DNA of 64,000 bases from Phocoena phocoena (taxonomy: Eukaryota; Chordata; Mammalia; Artiodactyla; Phocoenidae). A program made the translations under genes and the position numbers. Where the stretch lies: positions 56,048,205-56,112,204 of the forward strand of contig NC_089226.1 of assembly GCF_963924675.1 (NCBI RefSeq), in the 5' to 3' direction. A model generated the notes under the pieces. The model made no database searches and was not told where the DNA came from. It saw nothing but the letters and a program-made list of their open reading frames with translations. This document shows, in pieces, positions 55,845 to 64,000 of this stretch (its first letter is position 1; every line of letters starts with the position of its first letter).

Positions 55845-57240
55845 ACAATAGCAAGATGAAGATTGTTAAAGTAAGTTAAAAAAAATAGCTGTAAGAACAC
55901 AGAAAATTCAAAGGATGGAAGAGACAAATATTAACTAAAAGATATCTGGTGTAGCCACATTAGTATCTGAGTAAACAGACTTCAAGACAGAAACATTACA
56001 AGAGATAAAGTGGGCCATCACAAAATGATTGAAGTTTCAATTAACCAGGAAGATATAAAACTCTTTAATTCATACACACATAAAAACATGGCTTCAAAAA
56101 AGACATGTATATTGGGAGATCTATCAGGATTTGTTAGATCATGTAAAAAAAAATCATCAGTAAGACTTTAGTGACCTAATGCTTGCACTTATAATCCTGC
56201 ATTCAATGACTGGACAATAAACCCAATTTTAAAGCACATATAGACCACCTTTGCCTACTGATAATAGACTGGGCTATAAAACAACTATCAATAAGTTCCA
56301 AAGAATCACATAAGCCGTGTTCTCTGACCACAGTGTTCAACACTAGAAAAATCTATAAATGAATTGCTTTTATTAACAGATTAAAGGAAAAATTAGAATT
56401 ATATCAATAAATTAAATATATAGAAAACATTTATAAAAGTCAACATCCATTCACGGTTAAAATAAAACTCCTAGCAGTTAGTAACATAAACTTTCTAAAC
56501 CTGATATCTACCCAAGAAACCTACAGAAAACATTTTACTAAATTCTGAAACATTAGAAGTATTTCTTTTAAAAACAGGAATAAGATAAAAAAGAGTACTT
56601 ATTGCCGTTTCTATTCAACATTACACCAAAAGTTCCAGAAAACACAATAAGACAAAAGACAAAATTATACGGATCAAAAAGGAAGAAACAAAACTGTGTT
56701 ATGATTTAATATGATTTTCTACCTAGAAAAGCAAAATAATCTAGAGTCAAATTATTACTTAATAAGAGAGTTTAGCAATTTGTCTGATGTAAAATCAATA
56801 TACAAAAGTAAATTACATTTTTATATACTACCATTTTTTCATTTTCTCAGTTAGAAAATACAATTTAAAAAGGATATGACTTGTACTCACAATGAAAATA
56901 TGCAATATCTTGGAATAAATCTAACAAAAGTTGTGCAAGACTTAATAAAACTTCATTGAAAGACATTAGAAGAGACTTAAATAAACAGAGATGTACACCA
57001 CATTCATAAATAAAAAGCCTCGCTATCTTGAAGATGTCAGTTCTCTCCAAATTGACCTGTAGATTCAATGCAATCCCAATCACAATTCCCAGTAAACTTT
57101 TTCATTGGGAAAGAACTCAATTTGCTTGTATTTTCTCCTGTTTCCTCATGATTAGATGCATACAGAAAAATAAAGGTCCAAGACAGGCTCCCACTGACTA
57201 AATATGGGGTCATCTGAACCTCATAATAATGACACATCTA
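55845..57240 (+). mobile_element. L1 LINE, ORF2 fragment
   Basis: GATATCTGGTGTAGCCACAT, ACAGACTTCAAGACAGAAAC, TACCTAGAAAAGCAAAATAA and GTAGATTCAATGCAATCCCA follow the end of L1 ORF2 in order. Every frame is broken by stops. Confidence 0.9.
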
Positions 57241-57597
57241 TTGAAATACATAAAGATCAATAAGTTCATAATAATACTTGTACTTATCATAACTAGACTT
57301 ATCGTGGTGATCAGTTTGAAATGTATAGAAATACTGAATCACTAGGTTGTGTAACAGGAACTAACGTAGTGTTGTAGGTCAGTTATACTTCAAAACCAAA
57401 CAAACAAACTCATAGAAAAAGAGATCAAATTTGTGGTAACCAAAAGTGGGGGATAGGGGGCGAAGGAGTTGGATGAAGGCAGTCAAAATGTACAAACTTC
57501 CAGTTACAGGATAAATAATACCAGGGATGTAATGTACAACACAATAAATAAAATTAACACTGCTCTATGTTATATATGAAAGTTGTCACAGTAAATC

Positions 57598-57714
57598 TTT
57601 TTTTTTGGCCTCACCCCGAGGCTTGTGGTATCTTAGTTTCCCAACCAGGGATCAAACCCAGGCCCCGGCAGTGAAAGTGCCAAGTTCTAACCACTGGACC
57701 AACAGGGAATTCCC
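57598..57714 (-). mobile_element. Short tRNA-Glu-type SINE, older CHR/Bov-tA-like form
   Basis: On the minus strand it starts AGGGAATTCCCTGTTGGTCC and ends CACCCCGAGG...AAAA. It shares the tRNA-Glu-like head with the CHR copies but is only about 115 bp and is more diverged. AGTAAATCTT flanks it on both sides. Confidence 0.85.
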
Positions 57715-57860
57715 TAGAGTAAATCTTAAGAGTTTTCATCACAAGAAAAAAAATTTTTTTCTATTTCTTTAATTAGGTTTCTATATGAGATGACGACTAT
57801 TCACTAAACTTACGGTGATAATCACTTCATGCTATATGGAAATCAAAACATTATGCTATA

Positions 57861-58066
57861 GGGCTTCCCTGGTGGCGCAGTGGCTGAGAGTCCGCCTCCC
57901 GATGCAGGGGATGCGTGTTCGTGCCCCGGTCCGGGAAGATCCCACATGCCGCGGAGCGGCTGGTCCCGTGAGCCATGGCCGCTGAGCCTGCGCGTCCGGA
58001 GCCTGTGCTCCGCAACCGGAGCGGCCACAATAGTGAGAGGCCCGCGTACCAAAAAAAACAAAAACA
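57861..58066 (+). mobile_element. CHR-type SINE, short form
   Basis: GGGCTTCCCTGGTGGCGCAG start, GTTCGTGCCCCGGTCCGGG body and an A-rich tail. An exact 16-base target duplication AAAACATTATGCTATA flanks it (about 57845-57860 and 58067-58082), so it looks recent. Confidence 0.97.
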
Positions 58067-58135
58067 AAAACATTATGCTATATGCCTAAAACCTTAGAAG
58101 AACTGTATGTCAATAAAACTGGAAGAAAAAAAGAC

Positions 58136-59262
58136 TTATTGATCACCTTTGGAGGATGCTAGAAAACGAACTCATTATTATGAAAGCTGACAAGGGAAAG
58201 ACTCATTTATCCTGACTTGCTATTTAAATTCTACCTCAAAGAAATGAACTCCTGTATCTGATGAAAAGGAAGTTTCTAGTTTTGTTTAGAATAAAGGAAT
58301 TCTAGCTAATAAACAAAGAAAGAATAATAGAATTAGAATGTCACCGTTTTGCATTTCCTTAGAAAATATCTGATTACAGGATAGGGACAGGAAAAGTACA
58401 AGATGTGCCTGGAAGATCTTGTTGTGCCAGAAAGTACGGAAGTATTCAAGAATGACGGGGACTTTTCAAAAGGATACACAACCCGGCTTGAAGGGACTGG
58501 TCACGTTAGGGATAATTTGAGCACGAAACTAAATACTGATAGTAAGAATTATAGCCCATTGAATAAAACAGAAAACCATAAGTCCATACTGATATAAACA
58601 AACAAATAAATTGAAAGTTTGATGAGGAATGAGACATTTGCACAGTTTCAAAGTATCTCTCTATAAAATCACAAAGGAGAAAGGAATAACTTCACCTTGG
58701 AGAAGACTGGCAGACATCGCCTTAATCCTCATCAATAAAGGGGCCAGTCAAAATCACACGCCATCTGAAGACGCCATGAGAAAACCACAGTGTCACTTCC
58801 GTGCTATTCCTGCTAACGATGAATAATCGCAAGGAAACGTCAGACAAATTCCTACTGAGGGAGATCTAGAAAATCACTCCCAAAATGTCAAGGTCTTAAA
58901 AGTCAAAAGTTGAGGAACTTTTCCAGACTGAAGGAGACTAAAGAGACATGACAGCTAACTATAGCGCGTGTGTCTGAGCTGGGTCCTCGGCTATAAAAGA
59001 CACTATTGGGGCAACTGGTCACTTGAATGAGGTCTGAGGAGTAAACGGTAGCAATGACTCCGTTAGCCTCCTGGTGTTGACAGTTGTACTGTAGCTACAG
59101 AGGAGATGGTCCTTGTTTGTAGAAAACATTACAGACTCGGGGGGGTGATGGGAAACCAGGTCCACAACTCACTCTCCAAATGTTCACGGGAAGGAAAGTT
59201 CTTTGTAACATACTTGCCACTTTTCTGTTCCTGATTGTTTCAAAATTAAAAAGAAAAGTATA
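58136..59262 (+). mobile_element. Older L1 3' UTR fragment
   Basis: TGCTAGAAAACGAACTCATT, TTTTGCATTTCCTTAGAAAA, GGAGAAAGGAATAACTTCAC and TTGTTTCAAAATTAAAAAGA follow an old L1 3' UTR. Confidence 0.8.
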
Positions 59263-59720
59263 AGAGACAGAATCAAAGGCAATGTCTGGATCTTATTTTG
59301 GATCCTTATTCAAGCAAATATATATATTTAGAGAGAATATACATATACATGAATATACATATTGAATATACATATTATATATTATATTATATATATATGT
59401 ACATAAGTATAATACATATGTAAAAAGACAACCAGTAAAGTTTGATACATGAGATATTTGATTATATTAGAAAATCATTAATTTTTAAGGTGTGAAAACT
59501 GTTTATCTTTTGGAAAGACTTGCTGAAGTATCTACAGGTGAAATTATATGAGGTTTGGCGTCTGCTTCAGATTAACTTGGGGTTGGGAGTCTAGATGGAG
59601 CACAGTGAACCATGAATTGATAATTGTTGAAGGTGGTCAGGGTTCATTATACCATTCATTCCACTTTTACATATGTGTGAAATGTCCTTAATTTCTTTTT
59701 AATTTCCAAAGAAAAGGTAA
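59263..59720 (+). repeat. L1-like 3' UTR fragment with AT-rich simple repeat
   Basis: A TATATA/ATACATAT-rich run at 59318-59425 precedes GGTTTGGCGTCTGCTTCAGA and TGATAATTGTTGAAGGTGGT words of an L1 3' UTR. Confidence 0.7.
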
Positions 59721-60199
59721 TAAAAAACTCATGTAATAAATATGGGACAAAGATGGATGGTGGATCCACAGTGTCTGTTATGTTCTTTGCTCTATTTTTA
59801 CTGTATCTGTCTAGTTCTCTTTTTGAAAACACCTGTGCTGGTGACTATGATCCCACAGTTGATGAGCCCCAGGGCTAGTAAGACTGTAAATGGCTCTAAT
59901 CTTCTTGGAGGGCAATTTGTTTAGTGAAGTAGAATTTTTTTTAATGATCTGTTGAAAACATCAGTGTACCTCAAAGAATTGATTGACTAGATTAGAGTAC
60001 TTCTAGACGAAAATGGGGTACTCTGTGGGCATTTTTTAAAATGGGGCCGTTTTATTTTTTGTTCTTTGTCTACCATTCTGACGATGACTGCTGGGTTCAG
60101 GTCCCCTGCTGGGGAATCGTGGCTGCAGCAAACGCAGCCACAGGCCTTCCTCTGCCGGAGTCAGCTGGTTGTCCGTTCTATATTTATGAGATATATAAA
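59721..60199. other. Unassigned AT-rich to mixed DNA
   Basis: Parts resemble L1 (GGAGGGCAATTTGTTTAGTG), but most is unassigned. The GC-richer patch 60085-60170 is distinct and unrecognised. Confidence 0.35.
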
Positions 60200-60990
60200 G
60201 TATATTCAAGTATATATGAAAATATACTTGACATATTTCTAAGTGAAAAAGTCAAATGGCAGAATAGTATATGAAGCATGATCCCATCATAATGCAGACA
60301 AATACATTGTATGTATGTTGGTATCTACACTTAAAAATTTTTATAAGGATATATCCCAAACTCTCACTATACAAATTTCTCTGTTATACAAATTTTAAAG
60401 TAAATCATTCAGATTAATAGTGATACTAGTATTATTTTAAGAGAGCTTTAATACAAATAGGTGGGGCTAAGAATTTTTTTAATGACCTTTAAACAGTACC
60501 CCAAAATATGACAAAGACATTTCAGAAGAAGAAGATGTGGCTGGGGAAGTTTTGCTCTACCAGACATTAAGACTTACCCTAAATCTCCAGCAATTAAGAC
60601 TGTAAGATACTGCTGCAGAGGAAGATAAGAGACAGAGACAGTACTCCAGAGCCATAAAGGATGCTGAGCAGTTGCTTATCTATATTTTAAAAACAAAACT
60701 GTTTCGTTTTGTGCCCTACCTCACACCCTACACAGAAACCAATTTTAGATGAGTTAAAGATGCATGTGGATAAATTTGACATTAAAACTAAGATCTTCTG
60801 TTCTTTAAAAGATATCATAAAGAATATGAAAAGACTAAGCCTCTAACTAGGAAACATATTTGCAAAATGCATAAAAAAGTTATTAGTAGGCCAACCAATC
60901 TTTCTATTTTTATATCTATATAAACATTTATGACTTCCCAAAAAGCAATAAGAGAGAGACAAATATCTGCCCAGAATGTCCATCCACTCC
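60200..60990 (+). mobile_element. L1 LINE fragments
   Basis: GCAGAATAGTATATGAAGCA, CTACCAGACATTAAGACTTA and CCTACACAGAAACCAATTTT are L1 ORF2 pieces on the plus strand. It is fragmented. Confidence 0.75.
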
Positions 60991-61171
60991 TTCACATATA
61001 CACCCTACGATGTGGCCCTCACTCCTTGGAAGCAGCCCCTCCTGAAGACTCACTCTGGCTGGGAGTTCTTCCCCTCGTAGAGCTGAGACTTGAGCTCTGC
61101 TCTCCCACAGGTTCCAGTCTGCCTGCTTCCTGAGGAGGCCAAGGGGGACACCAGGCAGACCTCAGCTATGG
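60991..61171. other. Unique DNA, no feature seen
   Basis: Short GC-rich stretch between L1 and LTR with no recognised feature. Confidence 0.4.
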
Positions 61172-61585
61172 GAGAGTCTACCAGGGCCGCCGTAACAAAG
61201 GACCTCAAACTGGATGGCTTAAAACAAGAGATATGTATTGTCTCACAGTTCCAGAGACTAGAAGTATAAAATCTAGGTGCTGGCAGTCATGGTCCCTCCA
61301 AAGCCTCCAGAGGAGGAGCCTTCCTTGCCTCTCATAGCTTCTGGTAGCCCCAGGCATTCCTTGGCTTATGGCAGCATAACTCCAACCTCTGCCTTTGTCT
61401 CCATGTGGCAGTCTTCCCCCTTCTTACAGGGACACTAGTCATATTGGACTAGGGCCTACCCTAACTACCTCATCTTGACTTGTTTACATCTGTTAAGACC
61501 TTATTACCAAATAAGGTCACATTGGCAGGTATGAGGGTTACGACTTCAACAGATCTTTTTTGGGGACACAATTCAACCCATAACC
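61172..61585 (-). mobile_element. MaLR-type solo LTR (MLT1-like)
   Basis: GTCTACCAGGGCCGCCGTAA, CTCACAGTTCCAGAGACTAG, ACTAGTCATATTGGACTAGG and GACACAATTCAACCCATAAC are antisense MLT1-like LTR. Confidence 0.85.
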
Positions 61586-61744
61586 AAACCAGCCTCATTT
61601 CTGTCCTCCTCATCACGTCTTGGTGTCCCAGGGCCTGGGGGTCCCACAGCCAGAGGAAGAAGGGGAGAGCTCTGTGCACGAGTGAGTCTGGAGCTCATGC
61701 AATCCACCCACCAGCCTCCCCGTGGGCCCTACCAGAGCCAGCAT

Positions 61745-61985
61745 GATGCAAAGCACGGTCTTAGAGCCACAGAATGTACAATCCAGTCCTAGGTCTACCA
61801 TTTGCTGGTCATGAAACCTTGAACTGGTCATGCCCATTCTGAGCCTCAGTTTCTTCATCTGTAAAATGGGAAGTGACAACATACCCCTCAAAGGCTTGTC
61901 GTGAGGGTCAAATGGCATGACATTTGTGGGAGTTCCTGCTATGTACCAGGCCCATGGTTAACTCTCAGTAAATATCAGTGCTCTC
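61745..61985 (+). repeat. MIR SINE, nearly full length
   Basis: ACGGTCTTAGAGCCACAGAA, GCCTCAGTTTCTTCATCTGT, AAAGGCTTGTCGTGAGGGTC and AACTCTCAGTAAATATCAGT are MIR in order. Confidence 0.88.
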
Positions 61986-63094
61986 TAGCCCAGGTTCCAA
62001 GCACTCCTCAAGGAGAGAGGAAGCCCCGCCATTCACCCAGTGGCTTTTAAGCCATCGAAGGCAGAGTCATGTCATATACTTAAATCCCCCTAGCATGGTC
62101 TCTGCAGCCGTCCAGTAGTGTCACCATGTCTGGGGTGAGTGACCCCTGGGAAAGGGCAGTCTGACACCAAGAGAAAGCCAGTCACCGCTGGGAAAGTTGT
62201 GGGAGTCTCTACACTCATGTCACGAAGCGAAGTCTTGACCCTTAAGAAAGGAGCTAAAAGGAGAGAAACCCGACTTCTCAGTGGGCGGCCAGGCCTGTTC
62301 TCGTTCCCTTTCCCCCTCTTTGGAGTCTGGCCCCATTGAGATCTGGGAATGTTTATTTTTTTTGGTGGGAAAACAGAGTAGGATAAAATATTTCCTTGCG
62401 TCTGGAGAGCTATTTTGAGCCGGGCCAGCCTGGTGATGCTCCTGGTGATGGACGCTGGCTGACCCGGGCTGGGCCCCGGCCTTCCGGCCTCTCTCCCTCC
62501 CAAGCCCCAGACTCCTGGCGGCAACACAGCTTATGGGAGCCTGGGTTCCAATTCCTGTGCAGTGACTCATCCCACGGTGGTCTTGGGGAAGGCTTTGGTA
62601 CTCCTTTCACCTAATCTCCCAAAGGGGAGACTGAGACCTGTACTGCCCCCTCCTGGGGATTTTGACAGGGGAACTCAGACTGTGGGTACAAATGTGCCAT
62701 AGAAATATTTAGGGAGTAGACCAAAAGGACTGCCGCATAGCCTGTCCAGCTCAAGATCCCAGAGGTAGAAGGGACCTCACTGGAGGCTCCTTGGACCTCC
62801 TCTGACCTCCACACATTTAGCCGTGCCCCAACCATGCATCTCCACTCAGTGACCACACTGTACTCCTGGAGAGCCAATCTTCTGGTCCCAAATTTGCCTT
62901 CTGGTCCCAAATTTGCCTAATTCTTACCAGCTCCCATTGTTCATAGAAAAAAGTCCCCCTCCATCCGAGGTCCGCAGGCCACACCGAGGCTGGACATCCC
63001 TCCTCCGCCTGCCCCAGCCTCCTCTTTCTTTGTGCTCTGAAACCAGGCTGGCCTCTATCCACTCTTCAAACTGCTGACAAGTCACCCAGGAGTT
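61986..63094. other. Unique DNA with one tandem duplication
   Basis: Mostly GC-rich and unrecognised. At 62880-62917 the 19-base unit TTCTGGTCCCAAATTTGCC occurs twice exactly in tandem. Confidence 0.4.
62880..62917. repeat. Exact two-copy tandem duplication, 19-bp unit
   Basis: TTCTGGTCCCAAATTTGCC is repeated twice without mismatch. It could be a real recent duplication or an assembly effect. Confidence 0.9.
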
Positions 63095-63235
63095 TCACAG
63101 GCTTCACCTTATTTCATCCTCACCATGACCTTCAGGCAAGTGTGCCTTTCAGGGCCAAGGGTTGGGAGGAAGAGATGTTTGCAAATATGCCTGCCACACA
63201 ATAGGACCTTAATAAATGTTGGGTTTCTTCCTTCC
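63095..63235. repeat. MIR/L2-like tail fragments
   Basis: TTATTTCATCCTCACCATGA and GACCTTAATAAATGTTGGGT are weak MIR/L2-like words. Confidence 0.4.
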
Positions 63236-63771
63236 TTCTGAACACACACCCTCTGTTTTGTTTTTTGTTTTTTTTTAACAAAACCCCAATGGCATCACAT
63301 AAATCTCACTCCAGCAGCTGCTGCTGTTGGGCGGGCATGGGGGCAGGAAAGCCCAGGTGGGCCCACACCAGGGGCAGGCGCCAGGCCCTGGGACACGAGG
63401 CTCCCAGGAGCCCTGCTTGATAATGCTTCCCGGCCTTTGCCATAGAGCTGGGAAGCTGTGCAATGAGCTCCTCACATCCTCAGCAGAGACGGGGCTCTGT
63501 CTCCTATGAAAGGCTGGAGGAGGGTCTTCCTGAGGCAAGTCCCAGCGGGAGGGAGGAGCAAATTGAGACTTCTTGATCCTGAAGGTGAAGCAGGAGCGGG
63601 TGGAGAGGAGAGTCCCAGAGAAGGGAGGAAGCGTTGCCCAGGAGGAGTTTCAGGAACCTCTGGACAGCCCGGGGTCGGGGTGCTGGGGTGAAGGGAAGGA
63701 GGCATCTTGAAGCTCCAGCCACTTACCGAGGGCCAGAGCCGGAAGCCCTTAGGGCTCCTCCAGCCTCTTGT
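63236..63771. other. Unique DNA, no feature seen
   Basis: A CTG-type run GCAGCTGCTGCTGTTGGGCG lies near 63315. No exon is supported. Confidence 0.35.
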
Positions 63772-63925
63772 TCTTAAAAGGTGGTCCAAGGGCCAGCAGC
63801 ATCAGCAGATTCTGGAAGCTTGTTAGAAACGCAGTCTCTCAGGCCCCGCCCCCAACCTGCTGAATCAGAATCGGCCTGTTAGCAAGATCCCAGTGATTCA
63901 CAAGCACATGAAAGTCTAAGAAGCA
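63772..63925. repeat. MER5A-type hAT transposon
   Basis: GGTGGTCCAAGGGCCAGCAG, CTTGTTAGAAACGCAGTCTC and GCTGAATCAGAATCGGCCTG follow MER5A in order. It is a small non-autonomous hAT element. Confidence 0.85.
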
Positions 63926-63968
63926 CTGTTCTTGGCGTTGACCCCATTTTACACTAAAGAATGGCCTT

Positions 63969-64000
63969 GGGACATCCCTGGTGGCGCAGCGGTTAAGATT
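63969..64000 (+). mobile_element. CHR-type SINE, cut by the window end
   Basis: GGGACATCCCTGGTGGCGCA followed by GCGGTTAAGATT is the head of the tRNA-Glu-derived SINE. The rest lies beyond the window. Confidence 0.85.

Larger units (their letters stand above)
57395..58135 (+). mobile_element. L1 3' UTR of a cetartiodactyl-type L1, split by two SINEs
   Basis: CAAATTTGTGGTAACCAAAA, GTACAAACTTCCAGTTACAG, TAATGTACAACACAATAAAT and CAATAAAACTGGAAGAAAAA follow a younger L1 3' end. A minus SINE (57598-57714) and a plus CHR SINE (57861-58066) lie inside it. Confidence 0.88.

Noticed and set aside
60085..60170. Decayed SINE in the GC-richer patch
   Set aside because: Some words (GGGTTCAGGTCCCCTG) look SINE-like, but the head, body and tail of a CHR element are absent.

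Overview
The window looks like nuclear DNA from a mammal, most probably a cetacean. It carries repeated copies of the tRNA-Glu-derived CHR-type SINE in a short form (about 210 bp, starting GGGCTTCCCTGGTGGCGCAG and ending in an A-rich tail) and a long form (about 345 bp, with an AAAT-rich tail). It also carries a 5'-truncated L1 end of the cetartiodactyl type, many mammal-wide MIR and L2 fossils, MER5/hAT/Tigger DNA transposons and MaLR-type LTRs. I see no BovB and no ruminant-restricted SINE. The species call is inference; the SINE type is seen directly.

I could not support any protein-coding gene, rRNA, functional tRNA, CRISPR array or bacterial feature. The longest open frames (317, 250, 223 and 200 codons) resemble no family I recognise, run through fossil repeats or GC-rich DNA, and lack exon structure I can defend. 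The window is best read as intergenic or deep-intronic DNA. Repeat family names come from pattern memory, not from a database search, and fossil boundaries are good to about 10-30 bases.

Layout: 0-3.7 kb is GC-rich mostly unique DNA with MIR/L2 fossils. 3.7-5.6 kb is a minus-strand L1 cut by a SINE. 5.9-7.5 kb holds hAT-like and L1 fragments and a SINE. 8.4-10.9 kb is a run of minus-strand L1 pieces. 11.6-18.6 kb is unique DNA with L2, MIR, one MaLR LTR and a possible second LTR. 18.9-22.5 kb is a plus-strand L1 carrying a 485-bp Tigger. 23.1-24.7 kb holds two long CHR SINEs in the same orientation. 25.4-26.0 kb is a degenerate TG-rich tract. 26-32.5 kb is unique DNA with MIR/L2 and an LTR-like piece. 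32.6-34.1 kb is a minus-strand L1 with a SINE. 34-38.5 kb is unique DNA with MIRs. 38.5-40.4 kb is an AT-rich island with a young L1 end and a SINE, and possibly a minus-strand retrocopy. 40.4-55.8 kb is GC-rich DNA with L2, MIR, a 365-bp GAGACA-like tract, an LTR, and a MER5A split by a SINE. 55.8-61.0 kb is an AT-rich island made almost wholly of nested plus-strand L1 pieces. 61.2-64.0 kb has a third LTR, MIR, MER5A and the start of one more SINE cut by the window edge.

The clearest history to read here is the order of insertions: SINE into L1, SINE into MER5A, Tigger into L1, two SINEs into one L1 3' end. Several have visible target-site duplications. I found nothing that I would call a new biological system. 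The items most worth a check are the unexplained minus-strand unit near 38.6-40.4 kb, the everted nuclear-receptor-like half-sites at 36.77 kb, and the TG-rich and GA-rich tracts.
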